From: Lithobates sylvaticus
Taxonomy: Eukaryota > Chordata > Amphibia > Anura > Ranidae
Direction: 5' to 3'
NCBI GenBank assembly: GCA_028564925.1
Contig: CM053029.1
Location: 39,250,253 to 39,314,252 of the forward strand
DNA length: 64,000 nucleotides
Below, piece after piece: positions 1-11,106 of the stretch; the first letter of the stretch is position 1, and the number at the start of each line of letters is the position of its first letter. The notes below the pieces were generated by a model. That model was not told where the DNA came from. It worked only from the letters and a program-made list of their open reading frames with translations, and made no database searches. A program made the translations under genes and the position numbers.

Positions 1-934
1 CACAGAACACAAGGGTAGTGCGCTAGTAAACAATAGTTGAGTTATTTAGCTCAATAAACAATGGGTGGAAGGCCCTTAGAAGGTTAACTAGACATACTTG
101 CAATAAACATATTATAGCAGACAACCCCAGACAGATGGCTTGCTGATGACATCGGCATCTGCTAGGAGTTCCATCAGTATGAAGCAGTCACTATTTTTAA
201 TATGACAGTTAGGCCCTATATCCCCAGAATCTGTGTGTCTTGGGGAGACATGGACTTGAATCCAAAGTAACACTACTACAAGGGGCCCTAGGCATACACC
301 TCACAAATAGTATTGTTCCCTTAAAATCCAGGGCCCATAATCAGTAGGCAAGATGTCCCTTCCAAAAGCATCTGTCCCAGGTGGGTCTATCACAGAAGTC
401 TTGTGACTTCTATGAGTGTCTGGCCGAGAACTGGTTAAAACTTGTAGGAGGAGTTTTCATTCTCCTCTGACTGTCCTATGAGGCTGCATGACACCTGACC
501 CTCTGTCTGGGCAGTGCTGATTGGCCCTGTGCTGATCACATAGGTGTGTGCGGGGGGTGTGCCAGGTGTACCTGGGCACATCCTAATCACCCCCCCGGGC
601 ACTAGTGTATCATCCAATGTACAGAACTGTGTGGGGCACATGACCCCCGATGAAAGTGGCTGTGTTTACCAACAGCACGAGATCCACTGCATCATCTCCT
701 CACCTCCCTTGCCGGCTAGGGTGGGAGGGGGAGGGAGGGTGCCTGTGATCTTGGGCCAGGAGCACTGTATAAACAGGAAAGAGGAGGGCTGAATCGCCCT
801 CCCAGCCTATCCCTGCTATGTCTGCCCCGCCCCAAACTCCACCCCCTGACTTGCACACGCTGCTGTAAAAGGGCTTGTAATGAAGATGGCAAATGTAACC
901 ACTTCCGCCTTCCATATAGCAGAATGATGGCCGG
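1..934. other. no gene seen; repeat-like sequence
   Basis: No credible coding region. The open frames here are short and lack domain motifs. The stretch around 470-800 (a 'gctgattggccctgtgctgatcaca' style segment followed by a G-rich tract) resembles a dispersed frog repeat that I recognise only loosely. I see no ends or target duplications that would delimit an element. Confidence 0.5.
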
Positions 935-1395
935 GAAGTTTTTGCATTATCCTGACTGGGCGTTATATGACGTCCAGCAGGATAAGCTGCTTGTGCGCGC
1001 CCCCGGGGGCACGCAGCGCATCAATCGGTGGTGTGGTGTGTCGATTCAACACACCGCATCTCCGATATAGGTAAAGAGCCCCTGACGTAAGCTATTTAAC
1101 ACATGATCAGCTATGTCCAATCACAGCTGATCAGTGATAACTAGGAAGTGCCATTTATCGACTTCCCTCTATTCGCGCTGACAAGACGTGGGTAGAGAAG
1201 AGCCAATTGGTGGCTCTCCTGACAGGGGGGTCTGCGCTGATAATCAGCGCATTGATTATAAGTTCAGACCCATCAGCAATTCCCACCAGTGCCTATCAGT
1301 GATGCCCATCAGTGCCCCACCAGTCATGCCCACCTGTATGCCAATCAGTGCCCACCTGTACCCACATCATATGCCAATAAGTGCCCATAAAGGAT
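935..1395. repeat. interspersed frog repeat with CAGTGCCCA tandem tail
   Basis: A GC-rich, CpG-bearing repeat segment that runs into a degenerate tandem array (about 1265-1395) of units built around CAGTGCCCA / CATCAGTGCC. The same style of tandem tail is common in frog interspersed repeats. Its right edge abuts the Tc1 remnant at about 1398. No coding potential. Confidence 0.5.
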
Positions 1396-1509
1396 CATTC
1401 TTCCAGAAGTGCATTTTTGAGTTCAGGCGCTGATGTGGACAAGAAGGTCTGGCTCACAGTCTCCACTCTAATTAAACCCAAAGGCATTCTATTGGATGAG
1501 GTCAGGACT

Positions 1510-1680
1510 CTATGCAGGCCAGTCAAGTTTCCCCACCCCAAACTCACTCATCCATGTCTTTATGAACCTTGCTTTGTGCACTGGTGCGCAGTCATGTTGG
1601 AACAGGAAGGGGCCACCCCCAAACTGTTCCCACAAAGTTGGGAGCATGAAATGGTCCAAAATGTCTTGGTATGCTGATGC
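1510..1680 (-). pseudogene. Tc1 transposase, catalytic-domain fragment
   Basis: The minus strand reads AYQDILDHFMLPTLW, then FLFQHDCAPVHKAR and KTWMSEFGVGKLDWPA, the stretch of Tc1-type DD34E transposase around the second catalytic aspartate (the D of QHDCAPVHKAR). The frame continues into unrelated sequence at its 5' side, so it has no start of its own. It is the left arm and centre of the foldback remnant and cannot make an active enzyme. Confidence 0.8.
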
Positions 1681-1777
1681 CTTAAGCCCAACACCTGAAA
1701 TACCAACCCCACACCATAATCCCCCCTCCACCAAATGATTTGGACCAGTCCACAAAGCAAGGTCCATAAAGACATGG

Positions 1778-2035
1778 ATGAGTGAGTTTGGGATGGAGAA
1801 ACTTGACTGGCCTGCACAGAGTCCTGACCTCAACCCGATAGAACACCTTTGGCATGAAGTAGAGCGGAGACTGCGAGCCAGGCCTTCTTGTCCAACATCA
1901 TTGCCTGACCTCACAAATGTGCTTCTGGAAGAATGGTCAAACATTCCCATGGACACACTCCTAAACCTTGTGGACGGCCTTCCCAGAAGAGTTGAAGCTG
2001 TTCTAGCTGCAAAGGGTGGGCCAACTCAATATTGA
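1778..2035 (+). pseudogene. Tc1 transposase, C-terminal fragment
   Basis: The translation reads LDWPAQSPDLNPIEHLW, containing the last catalytic residue region (SPDLNPIEHLW), then RRLRARPSCPT, LLNLVDGLPRRVEAV and a terminal AAKGGPTQY. This is the conserved C-terminus of a vertebrate Tc1-type transposase, about 85 residues of the usual 340. The N-terminal DNA-binding domain and first catalytic aspartate are absent. It is the right arm of the foldback structure. Confidence 0.9.
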
Positions 2036-2274
2036 ACCCAACGGACTAAGACTGGGATGCCATTACAGTTCATGTGCGTGTAAAGGCAGGCGTCCCAATA
2101 CTTTTGGTAATATAGTGTATATAGGTAACTATTTACGCTTTGCTTTTGCAGAATTTAATTCTCCCCCACAGGGTCAAAAAATGTGATTTGTATGCATAAC
2201 TAAGTACCGTATATTTTTTTGATGCCAAGTAATTTGTATGGAATTTGTTAATGAAAAAAAAGCAGTAAAATAGA

Positions 2275-2625
2275 TCCCCTGCAGCCAGCAACAACTATAG
2301 ATCCTCAGCAATAATCGATCCCCCAGCGACAATGGACCACCCGCAACAACAAAAAAAACAGCACAGCAATAGACCCACCATAGCAACAATAGATCTCCCC
2401 AAAGCCAGCATCAACAGACCCTTCAGCAGCCAGCAATAATATACCACTCAACAGTAGATCTCCCCCAGCAACATAAGACCCCCCTCCGGCAACAATAGTT
2501 CCCCACCAGTACCAATAGACTTCCCCAGCAACGATAGACCCCACCCTTTAAAAATATATCCCCACCAGCTACAATAGATCCCCCAGCAGACAGCATTAAT
2601 AGACACTTCAGCACACCCCAGCACC
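2275..2625. repeat. degenerate tandem repeat (CAGCAACAATAGATCCCCC type)
   Basis: About fifteen degenerate copies of a roughly 20-bp unit built on 'agcaacaatagaccccc'. The long glycine/valine-rich minus-strand frames across it are a by-product of the repeat, not genes. Confidence 0.8.
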
Positions 2626-2944
2626 TCTTGCCAATACATACATCCAGTGCTGGAGGTGACGGTGTTGTAAAAAATTCCTGGACTTATCCAGACTCTCAAC
2701 CGCGTCACTTCCTGTGAGGCTACGTCACAACACAGCTGATCGCTGGGCTCCACTGCGCATGCGCAGTTTCACCGCAGCTATACCGCGCATGTGCGGACTC
2801 CCCTTTTCGGTCGAGGGAAATTTTAGACTCGAGCGGGCGGGCGGAGGGGGTGCAAGTTCCTTAATTACATTATCATCAGCACCGCCTCCAGCCCTGCCCC
2901 TAATACGCCCCTAGCCTGCTCTGGAGAAGGTGGCGGGCCCTGTG

Positions 2945-3480
2945 CATAGCACAGTCTATATCAATGTTTTAATTTTTTGCGCTATAAACAAAAAAAGAGC
3001 GTAAAATAAAAAAAAAAAACACAAATATTTTTTTGTGGTATTTTATCGCCTCTGCGGTTTTAATTTTTTGCTATAATAAACATCCCCGATTTTTTTAAAA
3101 AAAAAATATTTTTTTCTCAATTTAGGCCTATACGTATTCTTCTACAAATTTTTGGTAAAGAAAAATCGCAATAAGCGTATATTGATTGGTTTGCGCAAAA
3201 GTTATAGCGTCTACAAAATAGGGGATAGATTTATAGCATTTTTAGTATTATTTTATTTTTTACTAGTAATGGCGTCGATCTGCGATTTTTATTGTGACTG
3301 CGACATTATGGCGGACACATCGGACAATTTTGATACATTTTTGGAACCATTGACATTAATACAGCGATCAGTGCAATTAAAAATGCATTGATTACTGTAA
3401 AAAATGGCAGTGAAGGGGTTAACACTAGGGGGTGGTGAAGGGGTTAACTGTGTTCCCTGGAGGTGATTCTAACTGAAGCG
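2945..3480 (-). repeat. frog interspersed repeat family A, fragment
   Basis: Carries the family's landmark segments: 'ttttttgcgctataaac', 'ctacaaatttttggtaaag', 'tttgcgcaaaagttatagcg', 'acattatggcggacacat' and a 'gaaggggttaac' tail. The same landmarks recur at 21290-22165 and, inverted, at 34860-35400. Short open frames inside (for example 3152-3391) recur with the repeat and are not genes. An about 80-bp direct repeat (2884-2967 and 3630-3712) flanks this fragment. Confidence 0.75.
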
Positions 3481-3627
3481 GCTGGTCCGGAAGCGGTTAA
3501 TGTGAGCAAGTCGAGATAAAATATTAAGCTCCATGGCCTGCCGCAGTATAACTGCCGCATCTTCCGGCTGGTCCGGAAGCGGTTAATGTGAGCAAGGTCG
3601 AGATAAAATATTAAGCTCCATGGCCTC
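3480..3627. repeat. tandem duplication, period 86 bp
   Basis: The segment beginning ggctggtccggaagcggtta at 3480 is repeated from 3566 with near-perfect identity through 'gctccatggcct'. It looks like a recent local tandem duplication inside the interrupted left arm. Confidence 0.85.
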
Positions 3628-4019
3628 CAGCCCCTAACACGCCCCCAGCCTGCTCTGGTGAAGGGTGGCGGGCCCCATGCATAGCACTGTGTATATCAAT
3701 GGTAGGGCCAGGAAAAATATAGAGCAGTGCCTGTGGGAGGGGCCAAGTCTTTGCATAGAAGACGTTCCTCATCAATATGATCATCCACACTGCATGATGT
3801 ACATAATGTGAAGGGCTGTGCAATCTGTTCAGGAAGGAAAACAGCAGCCTGACACACGGAGACTCCGCTTACACATCTGTCTGTGCACAGCCCTGCAAAA
3901 TACATATACGGGAGGTGAAGGAAAATTATACACCAGTGACTGTGACAGTGGCGGCTGGTGCTAAAATATTTTGGGGGGGCGCAAACAAACTGAAAAATAC
4001 TGAAACCACCCTCCCCAAT

Positions 4020-4225
4020 CAATTGCAGCCTCACTGTGCCCGTCATATGCAGCCACTGTGCCCACATGCAGCCACTTGTGCCCATCATATGCAGCCACTG
4101 TGCCCATCATATGCAGCCACTTGTGCAGCCACTGTGCCCATTACATGCAGCCACTGTGCCCATCATATGACGCCACTGTGCCCATCATATGCAGCCACTT
4201 GTGCCCATCATATGCAGCCAGGCGC
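4020..4225 (+). repeat. 23-bp tandem repeat (CATCATATGCAGCCACTGTGCC)
   Basis: About nine copies of a unit near 'cccatcatatgcagccactgtg', some shortened. The inverse array lies at 5640-5765 in the opposite arm of the same element. Confidence 0.85.
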
Positions 4226-4414
4226 GTCCTCCGGCTTGGCTGTCACTTCACTAACCCCCCCCCCCTCACTGCCGGTCTGGCAGCACTTACCGAATGACGG
4301 GGCTTCCTCCTCTTCTTCTGCGGCGGCTGGGGCTCCTGTGTCCGCTCGGCTCCTCAGGCTTCTTCCGCCTTGTCTCCTGATCCGCCAATAGGATCATAGC
4401 ATCCTATCCTGCCT

Positions 4415-5295
4415 AAGGGTGTCCCTGCAACTGGGGACAGAAGGGTGTTCCCCTTCTCTGGGGGAGAGAAGGGTGTCTCTGTCCTCCGGTGTCCCCATCC
4501 CCTGGGGGAGAGAAGGGTGTCCCCATCCTCCGGGGGACAGAAGGGTGTCCCTGCCCCCTGGGAAGAGAAGGGTGTCCACGTTCTCTGGGGGAGAGAAGGG
4601 TTTCCCCATCCTCCGCTGTCCCCATCCTCTGGGGGAGAGAAGGATGTCACCGTCCTCCGGGGAGAGAGGGGTGTCCCCATCCTCCGGGGAGAGAAGGGTA
4701 TCCCCGTCCTCCGGTATCCCCATCCTCCTGGGGAGAGAAAAATGTCCCTGTCCTCCGGCGGAGTGAAGGGTGTCCCCATCCTCCGGGGAGAGAAGGGTAT
4801 CCTCGTCCTCCGGTGTCCCCATCCTCCTGGGGAGAAAAGTATGTCCCGTCCTACGGAGGAGAGAAGGGTGTCCACGTCCTCTGGGGGACAGAAGGGTGTC
4901 CCGTCGTCCGGGGAGAGAAGGGTATCCCCATCCTCCGAGGGAGAGAAGGGTGTCCCCATCCTCCGGTGTCACCATCCTCTGGGGGAGAGAAGGATGTCCC
5001 CATCCTCCGGGGGAGAGAAGGGTGTCCCCGTCCTCCGAGGGAAAGGGGGGTGTCCCCGTCCTCGGGGGGGAAAGAAGGGTGTCCCCATCCTCCGAGGGAG
5101 AGAAGGGTGTCCCCATCCTCCGGTGTCACCATCCTCCGGGGGAGAGAAGGATGTCCCCGTCCTCCGGGGGAAAGAAGGGTGTCCCCATCCTCTGGGAGAC
5201 AGAAGGGTGTCCCCCATCCTCTGGGGAGAGAAGGGTATCCCGGCCTCCGAGGAGAGAAGGGTGTCCCCGTCCTCAGGGGAGAAGGGGGGTGTATT
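4415..5295 (+). repeat. minisatellite, about 30-bp unit, about 30 copies
   Basis: A G-rich tandem array of units like 'ggagagaagggtgtcc' plus 'ccatcctccggg', with variable unit length. It forms the loop between the inverted arms. It creates long proline/glycine/serine-rich frames in all phases on both strands (up to 377 codons), which are artefacts. Confidence 0.9.
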
Positions 5296-5639
5296 TTGAA
5301 GCACGTGATTAGAGCCAGAGGCTCAAATAGGCTTCAAAATAGGGTGGGCTCAGGGCGCAGCGCACTGCATCCTGATCCCACCCTGTTGTGTGGCATAGCG
5401 AATGTATTTTCGCTATTTTCACACTCACATTACTCCCTGCCAATCAGCAGGCAGGTCAGTGAGACTGGCCAAAGCATTCTGCGGAAGAGGAGACACGGCG
5501 GAAGAAGCCTGAAGAGCCGAGCAGACACAGGAGCCACAGCCCGCGCTACAGAACAGGAGGAGGAAGCCCCGTCACTCGGTAAGTGCCGGCCGCCCGGGGG
5601 GGGGGGGGGGTTTAGTGAGTAAGTGACAGCCGAGGGACG

Positions 5640-5765
5640 CGCCTGGCTGCATATGATGGGCACAGTGGCTGCATATGATGGGCACAAGTGACTGCATATG
5701 ATGGGGCACAAGTGGCTGCATATGATGGCCACAAATGGCTGCATATGACGGGGACAAGTGGCTGC
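5640..5765 (-). repeat. 23-bp tandem repeat, inverse of 4020-4225
   Basis: About six copies of the complementary unit (gcatatgatgggcacaagtgg). It marks the right arm of the long-inverted-repeat element. Confidence 0.85.
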
Positions 5766-6248
5766 AATTGATTCGGGGGGTGGTTTCAGTATTTTTCAGT
5801 TTGTTTGCGACCCCCCAAAATATTTGAACACCAGCAGCCACTGTCACAGACACTGCTGTATAATTTTACTTGACCTGGAGGCGGTGCTGACGATAATGTA
5901 ATGTAATGATAATGTACTCACACCGCCTCCTCCCGCCCGCTTGAGTCTAAATTTTTCCTCGACTGAAAGGAGAGGCTGCGCATGCGTGGTATAGCCGCGG
6001 TGAAGCTGCGCATGCACAGTGGAGTCCCTCGATCAGCTGTGTAATGATGTAGCCTCATAGGAAATGATGCGGTCAAGGGTCTGCATAGGATGAGGAATTT
6101 TTTACAACAGCGGGACTGCTTTCCCTTGTGTTCCCGCTGTTCCCGCTGAAAAAACGTCCTGCCAAAACTGGTGAGCTTAACCACATGCCGACCGCCCCAT
6201 AGAAGATGTTCTGCTACAGTGTGGCCGTGCTGCGCAGGATCACGTATA

Positions 6249-6410
6249 CAGTATCTCACAAAAGTGAGTACACCCCTCACATTTTTGTAAATATTTTATT
6301 ATATCTTTTCATGTGACAACACTGAAGAAATGACACTTTGCTACAATGTAAAGTAGTGAGTGTACAGCTTGTATAACAGTATAAATGTTCTGTCCCTTCA
6401 AAATAACAAT
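6249..6410 (+). mobile_element. Tc1-like transposon, solo left end
   Basis: Starts directly after a TA with CAGTATCTCACAAAAGTGAG and continues with 'tacacccctcac', 'cttttcatgtgacaacac', 'gaagaaatgacactttgcta' and 'agcttgtataacagt'. I recognise this as the terminal region of a widespread Tc1 family known from fishes and lampreys. Identity drops off after about 6410 and no transposase follows, so only about 160 bp of one end survive. Confidence 0.8.
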
Positions 6411-7084
6411 ATCAATATTTCAGTGTGCACATGTCTAGTGTAAATGAGCCCTTAAAGCATTGACATTAACTTTCGACAGACACCATAAGCCAAAGATTTG
6501 ACATTTGTATGTTTTTCGTTGCTTTGTCGAATCTTTGTCGTTCATGTTGAATGTATATAGTTCAAACCAGAAAATGGACTGGTGATAGTGATCACTGATC
6601 AGACAGGTAACAAGATAGGGTATATAGAATCTATATAGAATCTCAATCTATAATATAGAATCTATAATAATAAATTCCCCCCCCCCCCCCCCCCCCCCCA
6701 CAACATGGGCAGCCTCTGAGGCTATCACAACACTAGTATCACTATCAAGTTCACAACACAAACACAATAGCAGCAGGTTATTATGAAAAAGTTAGGTTGA
6801 ACTGTAGCTTGCTTCACTATTGTTCTGCTGCTGTGCTTATGCTTAATTGTTAAATAATTCATGTTCTCTGACAAACGGACCAGATAAGATTGACTGTCTT
6901 CTGAAATGATTCAGTGTGTGTGTCTCTCTCTGCTAGCAATCATAAGTGAAAGTAAGTTGGCTGTACGTGTGTACTTCTAGTTCTAGCTATTTTACTGCTC
7001 CTCCTCTTTGGTTACAATCAGCCAATAAAATTCATCATCATCATTATTTTTATTTTACTTCCCCCACCCAATTCCAGCAGCAAT
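6411..7084. other. no gene seen; contains a poly-C tract
   Basis: AT-rich unique-looking sequence with a 23-base C homopolymer at 6677-6699. No coding region or delimited element recognised. Confidence 0.5.
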
Positions 7085-7203
7085 CTTTTCTCTCTATGTG
7101 GAATCTTTTCTTTCTATGTCAAATCTTTTCTCTCTATGTCGAACCTTTCCTCTCTATGTCGAATCTTTTATCTCTATGTCAAATTTTTTCTCTCTATGTA
7201 GAA
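7085..7203 (+). repeat. short tandem repeat, about 19-bp unit
   Basis: Six degenerate copies of 'tctctctatgtcgaatcttt'. The 86-codon frame reading SLYVEPFLSMSNLLS across it is the repeat translated. Confidence 0.85.
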
Positions 7204-8514
7204 TAATCTTGGACTAATAGAATTAATGTTAGGCACATTCGACCACAGGTTTGATAGACACAGATTGTTATTATCAGCGTCATGTCAAATCTCCTATCTA
7301 TATCAAACTGTTGTCACAATGAAAACGAAAATAAAGCATTTTTTAATGTCGGATCTTTCGTTTTTCGGATTCTGCACTTAAACGATAACGAAAATACCTA
7401 AAATTCGGACGAAAATGCATTCGGACGAAAACGAATGCACATTTACACTTGCTTCGGCTTCAACACACATTAACAGCTAGTTTACACTTGCTTCAAAACA
7501 AGGCTTCGGACAGGCTTTGTTAAGAAGGAAGTAAACCCTGATGAGTTTTACTTCCTCTTTTGCTCACTGCAAAGCCTGCAAATGAAAAGCATAATGGACT
7601 AGTATGCATCGCCATTATGACACAATTTTTTGCCACTTACCAGCAAGAGAATCCAGCGATGTCCCTGTGTGGGCAGCGTCCATCTTCTGGCCGCGGACTC
7701 TGGCTCTGTGATTCGCATGCGCACGGGAGCCGCGATTAATGGCACAGGCTAGGGAACAATTTACGGCGGGCTACAAGTGAAATATCTCCTAAACGGCGCA
7801 CATTTAGAAGATGTTTCCGCTACCTACAGGTAAGCCTTATTCTAGGCTTACCTTTAGGTAGAAGTCCAAAAAGTGGGTTTACAACCACTTCAAAGATCTC
7901 TGAACGCTAGTCAAAGCTCCTGTCACTAAATAAAATGGTTAGTTTACAGTCCTGTTTCCACCTGATTTTGCTTTGCTTTGACTCGGCTTCGCTTCAAAAA
8001 GTATACCCCATGTCGCTTTAGTGGTGCCTTAAAGAGTCTTCAAAGCCTCAATAGAAGTCTATGGTAAAGACTATTAAAGCCCCACCGAAGCCTCATTGAA
8101 CCCCCACAAAGCCCCACCAAAGGCCCACCAAAGCCCTACCAAAGGCCCACTGAAGCCCCATTGAAGCCCCACCGAAGCCTCATCCAAGCACTGCCATGTG
8201 TTTTTTCACCTTAGTGCATAGGATTCATTAAGGTGAAAAGACACAAGGGTTTACAACCCCTTTAACTACTTAAAGTGTAACTAAACCCTTCTATCATTTT
8301 CAGCCAAGGAAGCTGCCATCTTTGCCTCTGTTTAATCTACAACTGCCATGATGCTGCACATGTGATCAGTTATGACACCAGCCATTGGATGGTTTGACAG
8401 TTTGGTTGAGAGCACAACCAATGGGAGTGTTACATTTCCGGCACGTGCCATAAATGAAACTGTTTTATGTATGGGTTTACTTCTGCTTTAAGGGCCTATT
8501 TTTCAGACTCAGTG
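7204..8514. other. no gene seen; interspersed repeat pieces
   Basis: Contains a CpG-bearing block (7370-7440: 'attcggacgaaaatgcattc') that looks like a frog repeat, a degenerate tandem stretch of 'aagccccaccgaagcc' at about 8040-8190, and several 'aaaccc' AT-rich segments. No credible coding region. Confidence 0.5.
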
Positions 8515-9690
8515 TTTACAAGTTAAAATCTTTTTTTTTTTGCAAGAAAATTACTTAGAACCCCCAAACATTATATATATTTTTTTCAGACACCCTAGAG
8601 AATACTTTATGTCACACCGTATTTGCGCAGCGGTCTTACAAGCACAATTTTTTTTTTAAAAAATACACTTTTTTGAATTATAAAATAAAACAACAGTAAA
8701 GTTAGCCCAATATTTTTTTATATTGAGAAAGATAATGTTACGCCAAGTAAATTGATACCAAACATGTCACGGTTCAAAATTGCGCCCGCTTGTGGAATGG
8801 CAAAGCATGCTGCTATTTCTATTTGGCCAGGTGGTGGGGGAAGGAGGAGGAGGGCCGAACTTCAGAGGGACAGCGCTGTGGCGCCGTCTCCCAGAAGTGG
8901 GAAAGCGTATCTGTCAAAAACAGGTACCCGTTCCCCTGAAAGGTGGCAAATGTTGGGGGGAGGAGCAGATCAGCGGAAGTTCCACTTTTGGGTGAAACTC
9001 TGCTTTAATGAGACATTGGGGGTTTAAAAGACCCCCGATGTCTCACCTGCCCCTAAAAAGGAACGAATGCAGTACAGATCGCACTGCATTTCTTTTTTTC
9101 CTGACCATACTGGCTGGTGAAACTCACACCAGGACCCAGAAGTGATGTTTTTCACATCAGTAACGGGTAGGGCAGATCTGTGAAAGGATGTTCGCTGATA
9201 CCCCTCCCCTAATACCCGTAGGTACCCATACCTCCCAACTTTTTGAGATGGGAATGAGGGACACCTATCAGGAAAAGCATGCAGGCATAGGACACACCCC
9301 CTGCCACGCCCCCTTAAAGGAGAATTGTACAAAGAAAAGGTGATTTTTTACCACTACTATTCCTTTATATTGGCTTTTGGAATTTACAAATGCAGCAATT
9401 GAGCAATTTTAAAGTGTGACATGTGAGGTATCTATTTAATTAACGTAACCTCGTCTGTCAGATTATACAAAAAAAAAAATAGGCTAACTTTACTGATTTG
9501 TTTTTTTTTTATTCATGAAAAAAAAAAAATTTCCCCAAAAAATCTTGTTTGAAAAATTACTGCGCAAATACCGTGTGACATAAAAAGTTGCAATGACCGC
9601 CATTTTATTCCCTAGAGTGTCTGCTAAAATATATATATATATATAATATTTGGGGGTTCTGAGTAACTTTCTAGCAAAAAAAATTATGAT
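8515..9690. mobile_element. non-autonomous element with inverted ends
   Basis: The left end (8515-8760; landmarks 'agaacccccaaacatta', 'acaccctagagaatac', 'tgtcacaccgtatttgcgcag', 'gttagcccaatatt') is the degenerate reverse complement of the right end (about 9440-9690; 'aataggctaactttac', 'ctgcgcaaataccgtgtgaca', 'ttccctagagtgtctg', 'taatatttgggggttctg'). The interior (8760-9440) has no transposase. The CR1 LINE begins right at its distal edge. Superfamily unknown. Confidence 0.65.
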
Positions 9691-9738
9691 TTTTACATGT
9701 AGGAGAGAAGTCTGTAATGACTAAGGGAGGACTCGGAG

Positions 9739-10509
9739 GTGGAATCCTTATGGGTAGAGCTCCAAAGGGATGAAACTAAGGGGAAAATACTACTGGGAGT
9801 ATACTACAGGCCCACTTACCTGAGGGAGGAAGGGGAGACAGATCTCCTAACACAAATTGGATTAGCAGCAAGGATGGGAAGTGTTATCATAATGGGGGAT
9901 TTTTATTATCCAGACATAGACTGGGCGGAGGGAACCGTAAATTCATCTAAGGCTCGCCAGTTCCTAAATGTCTTGCAGGACAATTTTATGGGTCAGGTGG
10001 TAGACCCACCAATTAGAAATAAAGCGTTACTGGATCTACTGATTACCAACAATACAGACCTGATCACATATGTGGAAATACGGGGCAATTTAGGAAACAG
10101 CGATCACAGGTCAATTGGCTTCAGTATAAATCACACAAATAGGAAACATAAGGGGAATACAAAGACACTGAATTTCAAAAGAGCCAACTTCCCTAAACTA
10201 CAAACCTTACTAGAAGGCATAAATTGGGATAAAATCTTAGGAACAAGGAACGCGGAGGAGAGATGGGTTTGCTTTAAGAGCATATTAAATAAGGGCATTA
10301 GACAATGCATCCCGTTGGGTAATAAATTTAAAAGAGCGAACAAAAGTCTTGGATGGCTTAACTCCAATGTAAAAATGCATATAAAAGCAAAGGAGAAGGC
10401 CTTCAAAAAATACAAGGTTGAGGGATCATCATCGGCATTCAGACTTTATAAAGAATACAACAAGAAATGTAAGGGTGCAATAAGGATGGCTAAGATAGAA
10501 CATGAATGA
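9739..10509 (+). pseudogene. CR1 ORF2, endonuclease domain
   Basis: A 256-codon open stretch with apurinic-type endonuclease motifs: GVYYRPTYL, then VIIMGDFYYPDIDW (the GDFN-like motif with Y for N), LLDLLITNN and NLGNSDHRSI (the SDH motif). It ends in the basic linker RLYKEYNKKCKGAIRMAKIEHE region typical of CR1. Upstream residues of the domain are not in frame. After the stop at 10507 the linker continues out of frame to about 10556, where the inserted segment begins. Confidence 0.85.
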
Positions 10510-10556
10510 CACATAGCGGGGGAGAGCAAAAAAAGAAATTCTTTAAGTATCTAAAG

Positions 10557-11105
10557 GATATACGTGCCTCCTGCATGTATACTTATCTGTCAAATGTCTC
10601 CCCTCTGTCTGCTATGAGACCCAAAAAACTGCAGATTTTGTGGGTGGGTCTGTTTCCCAGGGCTCAGTGGGTGGAGTCGTGATGTCAGTAGACTCCCCGC
10701 CCACCTCTACACTCCCCTTATCAACATGCATTTTCTCCTGTGTATTTCTTACACTGAACTTCTGATATGATCACTAAAATCCAGTCAAAACCCAGAAAAG
10801 TCCCCACATGACTTCAGCATGCCAAATCATGCTGAGGTGTGGAACAGCCAATCCTTGCAGAGCTGCTGAAGAAAGGAGTGGGGGTGGGAAATAAAAAATA
10901 ATGCATGTCTTAGGCTAGTGCACAAGATATGTAAATCACCTGTCAATCACAGCAAGGGGGAAGAATGGACAAAGTTTTCACAGTTTGTCCGTTTTATTTC
11001 ACTGAAAAAATATATGAGGATTTCTCAGAGCTGGATTAACTCTTTGTGGCAAGACTGGGCACAGCTGATCTGAAATCCCATACTCTATATTGTTTACATC
11101 TACTT
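10557..11105. repeat. segment inserted in CR1 between EN and RT
   Basis: CR1 coding stops after the KYLKD-equivalent and resumes at NKSPGPDGLHPRVL. The roughly 550 bp between replace about 60-100 codons normally present. The right end 'gtttacatctactttaac' resembles the inverted end of the TTAA-flanked element at 14231-15056; the left end is poorly matched. Probably a MITE-like insertion that came with a deletion. Confidence 0.5.
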
Positions 11106-11106
11106 T

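Larger units (their letters stand above)
1398..2120. mobile_element. Tc1/mariner remnant, inverted (foldback) duplication
   Basis: Two copies of the C-terminal half of the same Tc1-type transposase sequence lie head to head. The left arm (about 1398-1580) is the reverse complement of the right arm (about 1755-1945), each near 190 bp, around a single-copy centre. The right arm continues to a typical Tc1 terminus ending in ...tttggtaatatagtgta near 2120. The left arm has no terminus. The arms differ at many positions, so the inverted duplication is old. Non-functional. Confidence 0.8.
2660..6112. mobile_element. long-inverted-repeat element with minisatellite loop
   Basis: The left arm matches the right arm in inverted orientation in two blocks: 2660-2945 with about 5868-6112 (shared landmarks include ttgtaaaaaattcct, GCGCATGCGCAG, and GCGGGCGGGCGGAGG versus the degenerate CCGCCTCCTCCCGCCCGC), and about 3940-4385 with 5430-5860 (shared: tcagtttgtttgc, caaaatattt, the CATCATATGCAGCCACTG tandem). 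The loop is the 4415-5295 minisatellite. A fragment of repeat family A (2945-3625) interrupts the left arm. No transposase is visible, so this is a non-autonomous, foldback-like element; I could not fix its target duplication or superfamily. Related fragments lie at 13290-13790 and 15400-15735. Confidence 0.7.

Noticed and set aside
2305-2753. Glycine/valine-rich minus-strand frames
   Set aside because: Translation of a degenerate 20-bp tandem repeat.
4394-5622. Long proline/serine/glycine-rich frames up to 377 codons on both strands
   Set aside because: They lie entirely on the 30-bp minisatellite and its arms; every frame is open because of the repeat.
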